The notes under the pieces: generated by a model
Databases searched by the model: none
The model's input: the letters and a program-made list of their open reading frames with translations, nothing else
What the model was told of the DNA's origin: nothing
Assembly (NCBI RefSeq): GCF_001424485.1
Contig: NZ_LMQC01000001.1
Location: 377,755-441,754, forward strand
DNA from: Modestobacter sp. Leaf380
GTDB taxonomy: Bacteria > Actinomycetota > Actinomycetes > Mycobacteriales > Geodermatophilaceae
Reading direction: 5' to 3'
DNA length: 64,000 nt
Made by a program: the position numbers and the translations under genes
In this document: piece after piece, positions 1 through 8,701 of the stretch
Position numbering within the stretch: the first letter of the stretch is position 1
Layout of the letters: each line of letters begins with the position of its first letter

Positions 1-158
1 CCCTGGACGCCGCCGACGTAGCCCGCGGCCTGCTGCAGGCCGACGGCCCTGAGCACGGCCGCCTGGCCCGGGCGTCTGCGGCCCGGGCCGGGCACCTGGA
101 CTGGGCGCGCGCTGCCCGCGAGACGGTCGACGTGCTCCGTGGGGCAGCGCGCGCCTGA
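1..158 (+). CDS. Glycosyltransferase, C-terminal fragment (gene begins before the window)
   Basis: Only the last 51 codons are present, read in the frame that ends in TGA at 156-158. The tail contains HLDWARAARETVDVLR, which resembles the final helix of GT4-type glycosyltransferases, where a W-x-x-x-A-x-x-T-x-x-x-Y/L-R element packs back on the N-lobe. It converges with the dehydratase gene that ends only four bases further on, so no separate terminator fits between them. The neighbourhood of sugar-nucleotide and glycosyltransferase genes supports the assignment. No catalytic residues are visible in this piece, so the family call is tentative. Confidence 0.5.
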   Translation, partial: LDAADVARGLLQADGPEHGRLARASAARAGHLDWARAARETVDVLRGAARA

Positions 159-162
159 CCGC

Positions 163-1134
163 TCAGAGCTCGCTGCGGGCCAGTTCCAGATCGTGCTCCA
201 CCATGCGGGTGACCACGTCGGCGAACACGACGGAGGGTGCCCATCCCAGCTGGGCCTGCGCCCTGGCCGGGTCGCCCACCTGCTCCGGTGCGTCCGACGG
301 TCGGGCGAACCGGGGGTCCAGGGTCACCAGGCCCTCCCAGTCCGTGATCCCGGCTCCGGCGAAGGCGGCCGCCACGAAGTCGCGCACGCTGTGCGCCTGC
401 CCGGTGGCGATGACGAAGTCCCCGCCGGACTCGTGCCGCACCGCACGGACCATGGCGTCCACGTAGTCCGGAGCCCAACCCCAGTCCCGGCGCGCATCCA
501 GGTTGCCCATGGACAGCACGTCCTGACGGCCGGTGGCGATCCGGGCGACCCCCGCGGTGATCTTCCGGGTGACGAAGGTCTCCGGACGCCGTGGGGACTC
601 GTGGTTGTAGAGGATGCAGCTGGCGGCGCGGAGGCCGCGGCGGCGGTACACCCCCACCAGGTGGTGCGCGTACGCCTTCGCCGCGCCGTACGGGGTCACG
701 GGCCGGATCGGGGTGTCCTCGTCCTGGGGCACGTGCTCGGCCCAGCCGAAGACCTCTGCGCTCGAGGCCTGGACGAAACCCACCGCACGCCCGGTCCGCT
801 CCTGGAGCTCGTGGGAGGCCTTGAGCAAGTGTCCCACGGCGACCCCACTTGCCTGGGCGGTCAACGCGGGCTCGGACCAGGACAGCGCGACCGAGCTGAT
901 CCCCCCGAGGTTGTAGACCTCCTGGGGCTCGACCTCGGCCACCAGCGCCTCGAGGTCGGCCCCACGCGTGAGGTCACCGGTGTGCCGGTGCACGCCGTCC
1001 GGGAGGGAGGGGACCCGTTCCTCCCCCTCCCGGACCAGCGCGTGGACCTCGGCGCCCTCGGCGACGAGTCGCTCGACCAGGTAGCTGCCGTCCTGCCCGG
1101 TCGCCCCGGTGACCAGTGCCCGGGTCGGGGTCAC
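163..1134 (-). CDS. GDP-mannose 4,6-dehydratase-like SDR, second paralogue
   Basis: This 323-residue extended SDR protein would convert GDP-mannose, or a related sugar nucleotide, to the 4-keto-6-deoxy form. It has the NAD(P)-binding GATGQDG (residues 10-16), the catalytic set Ser125, Glu127, Tyr149 and Lys153, and the NHESPRR and FVTRK segments typical of GMD enzymes. The GTG start at 1134 overlaps the TGA of the upstream gmd (GTGA), which indicates translational coupling. An open frame continues upstream but runs through gmd in another frame, so it was rejected. The two copies are clearly divergent. This one may act on a different substrate or form a mixed oligomer with its partner. It does not look like the usual reductase partner (Rmd/Fcl). 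Confidence 0.8.
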   Translation of the reverse strand: MTPTRALVTGATGQDGSYLVERLVAEGAEVHALVREGEERVPSLPDGVHRHTGDLTRGADLEALVAEVEPQEVYNLGGISSVALSWSEPALTAQASGVAVGHLLKASHELQERTGRAVGFVQASSAEVFGWAEHVPQDEDTPIRPVTPYGAAKAYAHHLVGVYRRRGLRAASCILYNHESPRRPETFVTRKITAGVARIATGRQDVLSMGNLDARRDWGWAPDYVDAMVRAVRHESGGDFVIATGQAHSVRDFVAAAFAGAGITDWEGLVTLDPRFARPSDAPEQVGDPARAQAQLGWAPSVVFADVVTRMVEHDLELARSEL

Positions 1135-2117
1135 TGGCCGGCGAGCTTCTTCTGCTCCGCGACGTCGGAGTCCACCATCATCGTGACGAGCTCCTCGAAA
1201 CCGACCTTGGGCTCCCAGCCCAGGTTCGCCTTCGCCTTGGCGGGGTCGCCGATGAGCAGGTCGACCTCGGCCGGGCGGAGGAAGCGCGGGTCCTGGAAGA
1301 CCTTGTCCTCCCACTCGTCGATGCCCACGCGCTTGAAGGCGACGTCGAGCAGCTCGCGGATGGAGTGGGTCTCCCCGGTGGCGACGACGTAGTCGTCGGC
1401 CTCGTCCTGCTGCAGCATCCGCCACATGGCGTCCACGTAGTCACCGGCGAAGCCCCAGTCGCGCTTGGCGTCCAGGTTCCCCAGGGCGATCGTGTCCTGC
1501 AGCCCGAGGGAGATGCGGGCGACCGCCTGCGTGACCTTGCGCGTGACGAACTCAGGGCCGCGCCGCGGGGACTCGTGGTTGAACAAGATCCCCGAGGAGG
1601 CGTGCATCCCGTAGGACTCGCGGTAGTTGATCGTCATGTAGTGGCCGTAGACCTTGGCCACGCCGTAGGGCGAACGCGGCCACAGCAGGGTGCTCTCCCG
1701 CTGCGGGACGTCCTGCACCTTGCCGAACATCTCCGAGCTCGACGCCTGGTAGAAGCGGACCTTGGACATGTCGTTGCCCGAGTGCAGACGGGTGGCCTCC
1801 AGGACGTTCAGCACGCCCAGGCCGGTGACGTCGGACGTCAGCTTGGCGTTCTCCCACGAGTAGGCCACGAAGGAGATCGCGCCGAGGTTGTAGACCTCGT
1901 CCGGCTGGGCTTCACCGAACGCGCGGAGGAGGCTGGCCAGGTCGGTGATGTCGCCGGTGAGCAGCTTGACGTCGGGCACGGTGCGGCGGACCAGGTCGAC
2001 CTTCGGGTTGTTCTGGCCCCGGATCAGGCCGTAGACCTCGTAGCCCTTCGAGAGCAGCAGCTCCGAGAGGTAGAGGCCGTCCTGGCCGGTGATGCCGGTG
2101 ATGAGTGCGCGCTTCAT
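1131..2117 (-). CDS. gmd: GDP-mannose 4,6-dehydratase
   Basis: This 328-residue protein catalyses the NADP-dependent conversion of GDP-D-mannose to GDP-4-keto-6-deoxy-D-mannose, the entry step to GDP-rhamnose, GDP-fucose and related deoxysugars. It begins directly with the Rossmann motif GITGQDG (residues 8-14). The catalytic residues Ser127, Glu129, Tyr151 and Lys155 are present, and NHESPRRG followed by FVTRKV is the GMD signature. The ATG at 2117 is preceded by AAGGA at a short spacing. A -10 element lies at 2158-2153 on this strand. It is the first gene of a two-gene operon with a second GMD-like gene and is transcribed divergently from a glycosyltransferase. The reductase that completes the deoxysugar is not in the window. 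Confidence 0.93.
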   Translation of the reverse strand: MKRALITGITGQDGLYLSELLLSKGYEVYGLIRGQNNPKVDLVRRTVPDVKLLTGDITDLASLLRAFGEAQPDEVYNLGAISFVAYSWENAKLTSDVTGLGVLNVLEATRLHSGNDMSKVRFYQASSSEMFGKVQDVPQRESTLLWPRSPYGVAKVYGHYMTINYRESYGMHASSGILFNHESPRRGPEFVTRKVTQAVARISLGLQDTIALGNLDAKRDWGFAGDYVDAMWRMLQQDEADDYVVATGETHSIRELLDVAFKRVGIDEWEDKVFQDPRFLRPAEVDLLIGDPAKAKANLGWEPKVGFEELVTMMVDSDVAEQKKLAGQ

Positions 2118-2151
2118 GAGTCCTTCAATCCTCGGGGCTCGGAACCCGAGC

Positions 2152-2158
2152 TAGCGTA
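2152..2158. promoter_or_regulatory. Overlapping divergent -10 elements (gmd and glycosyltransferase)
   Basis: The heptamer TAGCGTA reads TAGCGT on the plus strand, toward the glycosyltransferase at 2213, and TACGCT on the minus strand, toward gmd at 2117. Both fit the actinobacterial -10 form TANNNT. The two promoters would therefore share five bases. The gmd leader would be about 30 nt and contain the small inverted repeat CTCGG-N3-CCGAG. No convincing -35 was seen on either side. Confidence 0.5.
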
Positions 2159-2212
2159 GCCGGACCACCCCACCGCCGATCCGCCGTGTTCGGCGTACCC
2201 CCAGGAGGTCTC

Positions 2213-3310
2213 GTGCGTGTAGGACTGGACGCCACCCCCCTGCTGGGGCAACGCAGCGGTGTGGGCAGGTACGTGGCCGGCCTCCTCTCCGGGATGGGCG
2301 AGCTCGTCGACGGCCCGGAGCTGCTCCTCACCCTCTTCAGCCTCCGCGGCCAGCTGCCCCCGACCCCGGGGCACCAGTTCTCCGAGGCCCCGCGCAGGCT
2401 CCCCGCCAGGCTGCTGCGGCGGACGTGGGCCCACTCAGCGCTGCCACCCGCCGAGGTGCTGACCGGCCGGATCGACGTCTTCCACGGCACCAACTTCATG
2501 ACCCCCCCGACCGCGCGGGCGGCCAGCGTCGTGACCGTCCACGACCTGGCGTTCCTGCACCACGCGGACACGGTGACGGGGGACGCCGTGCACTACCGCA
2601 CGCTGGTGCCCCGGGCGTTGTCCCGGGGGGCGCACGTGATCACGGTCAGCCGGGCAGTCGCGGAGGAGGTGAGGGACACCTACCGCCTGCCGGCCGAGCG
2701 TGTCTCCGTGGCCCACCACGGCGTGGACCCCGCGTGGGCGGCCGCAGCGCTCCCCGACGCCGGGACGCGGGAGCGTCTGGGCCTGCCACCCCGCTACGTC
2801 CTCTTCGCAGGGAACCAGGAGCCGCGGAAGAACCTCGGCCTGCTGGTCCGCGCGCACCGCGACGCGCGGCAGAGCCTGGAGGGCGTCCCACCCCTCGTCC
2901 TCGTCGGCCCGGCGGGCTGGGGCGACCGGTGGCAGGGCACACCTCCCGACCCCGCCGACGTGGTGGTGCTCGGCTACCTCTCCGACGACGACCTCCCGTC
3001 CGTCGTCCGGGGGGCCTCGGCGCTCTGCATGCCGTCGACCTACGAGGGCTTCGGGCTCCCCGTCGTCGAGGCGCTGGCCGCCGGGGTCCCCGTCCTCGCC
3101 AGCGACATCGCGGCCCACCGCGAGGTGGGCGGGGACCAGGTCCAGCTGGTGGACCCCCGCGACGCCTCGGCGTGGTCCCGGGCACTGGGCGAGCTCGACC
3201 AGGCACCGGGCACCCCCGCCACCCGCCGGGCCTGGGCGTCCCGCTACACGTGGCGCGAGTCGGCGCTGGCCCACCTGCGGGCCTGGGAACGAGCGGTCGA
3301 GGCCCGCTGA
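2213..3310 (+). CDS. GT4-family glycosyltransferase
   Basis: This 365-residue GT-B retaining glycosyltransferase is probably cytosolic and adds a sugar to a lipid-linked surface glycan. With the GTG start it opens as MRVGLDATPLLGQRSGVGRY, the usual GT4 N-terminus with its glycine-rich acceptor loop. The C-lobe has GNQEPRKN, where Arg and Lys contact the donor phosphates, and STYEGFGLPVVEALAAG, which holds the E-x7-E pair. The start was chosen because AGGAGG lies at 2203-2208, although the spacing is short. An ATG nine codons upstream would put the ribosome site inside the gene. It is divergent from gmd and convergent with the SpoIID-like gene. Donor and linkage cannot be read from sequence. 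Confidence 0.85.
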   Translation: MRVGLDATPLLGQRSGVGRYVAGLLSGMGELVDGPELLLTLFSLRGQLPPTPGHQFSEAPRRLPARLLRRTWAHSALPPAEVLTGRIDVFHGTNFMTPPTARAASVVTVHDLAFLHHADTVTGDAVHYRTLVPRALSRGAHVITVSRAVAEEVRDTYRLPAERVSVAHHGVDPAWAAAALPDAGTRERLGLPPRYVLFAGNQEPRKNLGLLVRAHRDARQSLEGVPPLVLVGPAGWGDRWQGTPPDPADVVVLGYLSDDDLPSVVRGASALCMPSTYEGFGLPVVEALAAGVPVLASDIAAHREVGGDQVQLVDPRDASAWSRALGELDQAPGTPATRRAWASRYTWRESALAHLRAWERAVEAR

Positions 3311-3344
3311 TCCTCGCGCCCCGGGCGGTCCGGAGGGGTCCGGC

Positions 3345-5177
3345 TCAGGGGAAGCGCCGCACCGCCCGCTCGGCGTACTCCGGGCTCGAGGCGATGAGGG
3401 CGACGACGTCCACGTCGCCCCGGCCGGCGAGGGTGGCGGAGAAGATCGCCCGGCCCACCGGGTCCACGTCGCGCCCCAGCAGGGCTCGGTAGTACTGGTT
3501 CAGCCGACGCTCCCGGGCCTCGTCGGAGGTGGAGACGGCCAGGACGACCGCCGTGCGGCCCACCTCTCCCGCCGTCTGGTCCCAGTACCGACGCTCGTCC
3601 GGGTTCGCACCGCGGCCCAGGAGCGACTGGTACAGCCCTTCGACCCAGGCGAGCCCGCCGCCCTGACTGCGGACGGACTCCGCGGTCGACCACACGGCCG
3701 CCGTGAACTCGTTGGGGTTGCCGCCACCGGCCAGGAAGTCCAGCCAGTAGACAGCCCCGCCGGGGTCGGGCGCCCGACGCAGACCCAGGACGTAGGTCGT
3801 GCTGATCATCTGCCGGAACCGCTCGTCGGAGGCTGCGAAGCCCTGGGCCACGGTGAGCGGGTCTGTGCCGGCCGACAGACGCGCGGCCCAGTAGTCGATG
3901 CCGCCCCGGTCACCGGCGTGACCCAGCACGTCCAGGTAGAGGCTCTGGGCGACCGCGCGCTGCGGCGTCGTCGTCGGACCGAAGAAGAACCAGTCGCTCT
4001 TGAGGCCCAGGGCCACCCGGACCTGGTTCCCGGTGTAGGTGCGGACACCCGACGGCGTGGTCACGGACACCTGCAGGGCCCGGCCGCCGTCGGCCCCCAG
4101 CCCGTTGGCCTGTGTCACCGCGATGGCGCTGAAGCTGGACAGGCCCAGGCGGGACGCGATGGTGGCGCGGCTCAGCACCGTCGACCAGTCGTGGTTGGGG
4201 TTGCCCGCTGTCGCATCACCCAGGTCCTCGACGGCCGGGAAGGCCCCACCCGCCGTCCAGCCTCCGGTCGACGCGCTGAACTCGGTGCGCACGACGGCGC
4301 CGGACGGGCTCCTGCGGACCTGCCCAGCCGTGGCGGCGATGGCTGCGTCCGAGCGACTGTCCTCAAGCCAGCTCACCGCGCCGCCGGTCGGCTGGGTGTA
4401 CGCGCCGCCGTAGACCTGGCAGCTCGTGGTGTCGCAGGTCTTGGCGTAGGACGTCCACTGCGACGACAGCGCGTAGCTGCGCGCGGCGACGGCCTGGACC
4501 TTGAGCGCCTCCATGCCACGGCCCGATCCAGCGGACCCCCAGCCGGCCGGCATCTCACGGGGGACGACGCCGCGCAGGTAGTCGTCCACGGACACGTTGT
4601 TGACCGTCGTCTGGAAGCCCCCGCCGTCCACCACCGTCATGGACCCGCGGTAGGCCCGCACCTGGCCGCTCTCGCAGGAACGGAGCTCTCCGGTGACCGT
4701 GGCCCCGCCCGCGACGGTGCCGGTGGTCGGCCACGCGCGCCAGGGGCCGGTGCAGCTTTCTCCAACGGTGACCTCGAACGTGTTGGCCGCGACCCCACGG
4801 AGGCGGACCACCGCCGCACCCACCGGGACGCCGTTGACCGCCAGAGCGGGCCCGGTCAGGACCGTCTCCCGGTTGCGTGTGCTCACGAGCTCCACGCTCA
4901 CTGTCGGGGAGCCGGCGTCCGACGCCTGGGTCGTTCCGCCGTAGTAGTGGTCGAGGATGGCGCGGTGACCCAACCCACGGTCCACGGCGTACCCGTAGGC
5001 ACCCCACTGGCTCATGCCGCGGCCGTGGCCGTAGCCGTGACCGGTGATGGTCACGTCGTCCGGTGCGGCGCTGGCCGGGGCCGGCGCCGGCGCTGCGACG
5101 GCGGCGACCGCGCCGACCACACAGGCCACCAGGACACGGGTCAGCCGAGAGCGGACGGCCGGACGAGCATGGGACAT
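3345..5177 (-). CDS. Secreted SpoIID/LytB-domain protein with C-terminal DUF4214 repeats
   Basis: This 610-residue protein has a signal peptide (basic start, hydrophobic stretch, then Ala-Pro-rich up to about residue 38). It has a SpoIID/LytB domain at about 165-395, with the hallmarks RGVVPREMP and EALKVQAVAARSYAL. The tail at about 402-610 has four DUF4214 units of about 50 residues; each carries a L-G/R-x-x-x-D-x-x-G-x-x-x-W-like core. SpoIID proteins cleave or remodel peptidoglycan glycan strands, but this one is not in a sporulation context. ATG 5177 was chosen because AGGGG sits 8 nt upstream; a GTG three codons earlier is possible. A similar tail occurs on the amidase at 15393-17201, so DUF4214 may be a shared wall-targeting module here. 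Confidence 0.85.
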   Translation of the reverse strand: MSHARPAVRSRLTRVLVACVVGAVAAVAAPAPAPASAAPDDVTITGHGYGHGRGMSQWGAYGYAVDRGLGHRAILDHYYGGTTQASDAGSPTVSVELVSTRNRETVLTGPALAVNGVPVGAAVVRLRGVAANTFEVTVGESCTGPWRAWPTTGTVAGGATVTGELRSCESGQVRAYRGSMTVVDGGGFQTTVNNVSVDDYLRGVVPREMPAGWGSAGSGRGMEALKVQAVAARSYALSSQWTSYAKTCDTTSCQVYGGAYTQPTGGAVSWLEDSRSDAAIAATAGQVRRSPSGAVVRTEFSASTGGWTAGGAFPAVEDLGDATAGNPNHDWSTVLSRATIASRLGLSSFSAIAVTQANGLGADGGRALQVSVTTPSGVRTYTGNQVRVALGLKSDWFFFGPTTTPQRAVAQSLYLDVLGHAGDRGGIDYWAARLSAGTDPLTVAQGFAASDERFRQMISTTYVLGLRRAPDPGGAVYWLDFLAGGGNPNEFTAAVWSTAESVRSQGGGLAWVEGLYQSLLGRGANPDERRYWDQTAGEVGRTAVVLAVSTSDEARERRLNQYYRALLGRDVDPVGRAIFSATLAGRGDVDVVALIASSPEYAERAVRRFP

Positions 5178-5357
5178 GGGTTGCACCCCTGACGGAGGAG
5201 CTCACGAGAGCGGTGGCCCGCGGCGGCGGTCCTGGCGCCCCGGGTCGTGCCGCGTCGTGCAGGACAGGGCGGAGACCCGGTCCGGCGACGCACTCTCCTC
5301 GTCGGCGTCAGGACGGGCGGTCTTGAGGCCCCACATCCGGGACCGCCCCCTCCGAGG

Positions 5358-5379
5358 GACTCCCTCAGCCGAGGGAGTC
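5358..5379 (-). terminator. Perfect 9-bp hairpin at the end of a glycosyltransferase gene
   Basis: GACTCCCTC and GAGGGAGTC pair without mismatch around the four-base loop AGCC. The stop codon of the minus-strand glycosyltransferase (5367-5365) lies at the stem/loop junction. The stem is G+C-rich but no T-run follows, which is common in actinobacteria. It would separate this gene from the SpoIID-like gene downstream on the same strand. Confidence 0.55.
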
Positions 5380-6498
5380 GAAGAGGGCCCCGTACTCCTC
5401 GATCGTCCGCTCGGCGCCGTAGACCGCTCGGGCCGCCGCCGCCCCGGCGACCCGGTCGGGCGGGTCCTCGAGGAGCTCGACCAGTGCGCGGTGGACGGCG
5501 GCCGGGTCCCGAGGCGCCACCACCCTCCCGAACTCGGTCCGCTGGACGGGCACCCGTACGCCCGGGATGTCGCTGGCGATGGACGGGACACCGGTCATCA
5601 TCGCCTCGACCTGGACGATGCCGAAGGCCTCGAAGGAGTTCACCGAGGGGAGGGCGAAGACGTCCAAGGAGGCGTACAGGTCGGCCAGCCGCTCGTCGGG
5701 CAAGAAGCCCAGCAGGCGGACCCGGGGGTCCTCACCGACCGCCCGTCTGACCCGGTCCACGACGCTCCCTCCCGCGATCTTCGTGTGGTCTCCCGCGATG
5801 AGCAGGCGGGCGGAGGGGTCCTCCAGCATCCGGAACCCCTCCACCAGGTGCTCCAGCCCCTTCTCCTCGACGATGCGCCCCACGAAGCCCACGTGCGGAC
5901 CGTGGCCGTCGCGGAACGACGGGGCTCCGCCGCGCCGGTCCAGGCAGGCGGGTGAGATCGCGTGCGTCTTGCCCTGCATCGCCGCCCGCACCCGCGAGTG
6001 GTCGGCGTAGTCGTCGCTGGAGGGCACGACGACCGCGCTGGCGCGCATCGCCGAGGCCGACGACCAGTCCATGACCCGCTGCTGCAGCCGGTCCACCCGG
6101 TTGTCCGACATCGACACGTCGCACTGGTAGGTGAGGACGGTCGGGGTGTGCCGGACCAGTGCGGTGATCGCACCCGCCTCGAGCAGGGGCATGTGGAGGT
6201 TGAGCACCCGGGCGCGACGCGCGTGCCGGGCCACCGCCAACGGGAAGGCCGGGCTGATGACGCCCTTCCCGAGACGGGCCACCACCGGGGTCCGGACCAC
6301 CCGGACGCCGTTGAGCACCTCGGTCTCGGGCAGCGTGCTGTCGTGCCTGGTGGTCACGACGACCACCCGTCGGCCGCGGGCTGCCAGCCCCTCAGCCACG
6401 ATGCGGGCCGCCTCGGTCAGTCCGCTCACGTAAGGGGCGTAGTACGTCAGCCCCATCACGACATCGACGTCCACTCGGTCACGGGACACGTTCGACAC
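5365..6498 (-). CDS. GT4-family glycosyltransferase
   Basis: This GT-B fold protein of up to 377 residues has an N-lobe with a glycine-containing acceptor loop (YYAPYVSGLTE) and a nucleotide-sugar-binding C-lobe. The C-lobe shows GFVGRIVEEKGLEHLV and SFEAFGIVQVEAMMTG, which includes the E-x7-E element. It probably adds a sugar in the cytosol to the same surface glycan as its neighbours. The GTG at 6498 overlaps the end of the upstream membrane-protein gene by 20 bases. A GTG at 6474, just after that gene's stop, is an alternative start. Co-transcription with the membrane protein is likely. Confidence 0.82.
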   Translation of the reverse strand: MSNVSRDRVDVDVVMGLTYYAPYVSGLTEAARIVAEGLAARGRRVVVVTTRHDSTLPETEVLNGVRVVRTPVVARLGKGVISPAFPLAVARHARRARVLNLHMPLLEAGAITALVRHTPTVLTYQCDVSMSDNRVDRLQQRVMDWSSASAMRASAVVVPSSDDYADHSRVRAAMQGKTHAISPACLDRRGGAPSFRDGHGPHVGFVGRIVEEKGLEHLVEGFRMLEDPSARLLIAGDHTKIAGGSVVDRVRRAVGEDPRVRLLGFLPDERLADLYASLDVFALPSVNSFEAFGIVQVEAMMTGVPSIASDIPGVRVPVQRTEFGRVVAPRDPAAVHRALVELLEDPPDRVAGAAAARAVYGAERTIEEYGALFDSLG

Positions 6499-8701
6499 CT
6501 GCCATCTCGATCCAGTTGAGGGCTTGCGAGCCCGGCGGCGTGGTGGCCGCGAGGCTGATGACCGTGGTCTGTTGGCCGGACCGCATGGCGACGTCGACCG
6601 TGACCGGCTCCGGGGTCAGGTCCTCGACGGTGCTGGGCCGGTTCCCCGGCGCCGCGACCGTGAGGTCGAGGGGATCGGCGGACTCGGCGCGGAGCGTGAG
6701 CGCGACGTCGCCGGTCGCCTGTTCCGACCGCACCACCAGCACGTCCGCGTCCCCGAGGGTCGTGAAGCCCCCGTCCGGACGCGCACCGGTGTTCCACGTG
6801 TCGAGCCCGAACGGGATCGCCATCACCACGGATGCCCGATCGAGGTCCAGCAGCCGGAAACGGTCGTTGGAGTAGACGACCGCGTCGGGGTCGGCGTCCA
6901 CGGCCACGCCGACCCCGACCAGCCAGTAGCGGTCGACGCCGCCGTCCCAGAAGGACTGGGTGCGGAAGTAGTCGGAGCGGACCGAGGGGTACTCCACGTC
7001 CGGTTCACCCTCCAGCGACAGCGCGAGCCACTGCTGCTCGAAGAAGCTCGGGACGACCACCGACACCCCCTCGCCGTCGGCCCCCCCGACCTCGTCGACC
7101 CAGCCCACGGCGTCGGAGAAGTCGGTGTCCACGTGCCTGGCCTGGAGGTCCACCGGAGTCAGGTACGCCGCCAGGGAGCTGCGCGTGTTGACCCCCGCCC
7201 AGGTGAGCACCGGGACGAAGGCCACGAGCACCACAGCCACGGCCGCCGGTCTGCGCCAGCGCACCGGACGGGCCGGGTCCCCGGTCCCACGTCCGACCGC
7301 CGGGGACGCCGGACGTGCCAGACGCCGGGCGAGTCGGGTGACCAGGGCACCCCAGCCGGCGACGGCCATGAACAGGAGCACGGGGACCGCGATCTCCAAG
7401 GCGCGTCGCTGGGTGTAGCCCAGGCCCGATGCGGAGAGGTAGCCGATGAACGGGACGCCGGCCGCCAGGAACCCGAGCCAGGTCCTCCGGTCGGGACCGG
7501 ACACCAGGGCGAGGACTGCACCCACGACGACGAGCACCGCCAGGACGGGAGCCAGCGTGCTCGGGTCCAGCGCCGCCCCGAGGGGTCCGACCCCCACGAG
7601 GCGGCTCACGATCACCGGGAACGGAGCGTCCAGGAGCGCGCCGGGCAGGGTCTCCGTCGCTCCGCCCCGGACGCCGGTGAGGGTCTGGTAGGCGCGCCAC
7701 CAGGCCAGCGGAGCGAGCAGCACACCCCACCCCACGACGGCGAGCGCGCGGCCGACGGCCGGCTTCAGACCCTGGCGGCGCAGCAGGGTGAGGGCCACCA
7801 GGGCCGGCGCGACGAAGGGCGTGTACTCGGAGTAGGTGCCCAGCAACGAGGCCAACATGAGGCCGGCGAGCACGGGGGGGACCCCTCGCCGCTCGACGGC
7901 GGACCCCACGCACGCGAGCACCAGGGGCACGAGGGCGATGCCGAGCAGCGACGCGGCGTTCTGGTTGTACAGCTGCTGGATGAGCAACGCGGAGCTGGCG
8001 ACCACCACGCCGGCGGCGAGCCCGACGAGACGACGCAGTCCCAGGACGGACGCGGCGGCGATGCACCCCCCGGGGACGAGCAGGACCCAGGTGGCGATCC
8101 ACGGCGTGAAGGTCACGATGGGCGAGGTGCCGGTCACGACGTTCAGCGACGCCTGCACCAGCTCCTGACCCACGCGCATGGGGAACGTGAGGGCCGACAC
8201 CGCAGGACCGTCGGCGGGGACCCCGCCGTCGACGACGGGCCCGGTGCCGATGTCGGGCACGTCCAGGATCGAGTGGTCCGTGAGCCAGCTGCTCACCGAG
8301 ACGTACCAGACCCCGTCGTTGCTCTGGTTGGGACTCACCACTCGGGAGTCCCCCACGACCTCCGTGGGCGCCAGGGCCACCGCGGTGAGAGGGACGGCGA
8401 CGAGTACGCCGAGGACCAGCCAGGCGACCCCGCGGCGGTCGGCGAAGGACCGCAGGTGCCCTCGGCGCAGCCCGACCACGAGCAGCACCACGAGCACCGC
8501 GGCCGCGCCGAGGAGGCCGGCCCGCACCGAGAAGAAGACCCCGGTCGTGTGCAGGACCACCACCAGGAACGCCGCCCCCACGAGCGGGGCGGCCGGCAGC
8601 AGCTTGCGCCGGACCTCTGCCGAGACCGGGGCGAGGCAGACAGCACCCACGAGGGACAGCAGCAGCCAGGAAACGGCGATGAGCACGACCGTCTGGAGCA
8701 T
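6479..8701 (-). CDS. Large polytopic membrane protein of the glycan locus
   Basis: This 740-residue protein begins with a hydrophobic helix and has many further helices up to about residue 520, then a mostly soluble C-terminal part of about 200 residues. The loop after the first helices contains a SNDGVWYVS element, which resembles polytopic proteins found with actinobacterial polysaccharide genes (DUF6541-like, from memory). I cannot identify a catalytic motif. A GT-C type glycosyltransferase or polymerase role is plausible but unproven. The ATG at 8701 was chosen because GAGGAGG lies 7 nt upstream. Longer in-frame extensions have no membrane or domain character and overlap the divergent FkbM gene. 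Confidence 0.75.
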   Translation of the reverse strand: MLQTVVLIAVSWLLLSLVGAVCLAPVSAEVRRKLLPAAPLVGAAFLVVVLHTTGVFFSVRAGLLGAAAVLVVLLVVGLRRGHLRSFADRRGVAWLVLGVLVAVPLTAVALAPTEVVGDSRVVSPNQSNDGVWYVSVSSWLTDHSILDVPDIGTGPVVDGGVPADGPAVSALTFPMRVGQELVQASLNVVTGTSPIVTFTPWIATWVLLVPGGCIAAASVLGLRRLVGLAAGVVVASSALLIQQLYNQNAASLLGIALVPLVLACVGSAVERRGVPPVLAGLMLASLLGTYSEYTPFVAPALVALTLLRRQGLKPAVGRALAVVGWGVLLAPLAWWRAYQTLTGVRGGATETLPGALLDAPFPVIVSRLVGVGPLGAALDPSTLAPVLAVLVVVGAVLALVSGPDRRTWLGFLAAGVPFIGYLSASGLGYTQRRALEIAVPVLLFMAVAGWGALVTRLARRLARPASPAVGRGTGDPARPVRWRRPAAVAVVLVAFVPVLTWAGVNTRSSLAAYLTPVDLQARHVDTDFSDAVGWVDEVGGADGEGVSVVVPSFFEQQWLALSLEGEPDVEYPSVRSDYFRTQSFWDGGVDRYWLVGVGVAVDADPDAVVYSNDRFRLLDLDRASVVMAIPFGLDTWNTGARPDGGFTTLGDADVLVVRSEQATGDVALTLRAESADPLDLTVAAPGNRPSTVEDLTPEPVTVDVAMRSGQQTTVISLAATTPPGSQALNWIEMAGVERVP

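Noticed and set aside
3311-3344. Terminator between the converging glycosyltransferase and SpoIID-like genes
   Set aside because: The 34 bases contain G/C-rich partial repeats (GGTCCGG twice) but no stem that pairs well.
2700-5192. Plus-strand open frame of 830 codons overlapping a glycosyltransferase and the SpoIID-like gene
   Set aside because: It crosses two supported genes in other frames and has no recognisable segment.
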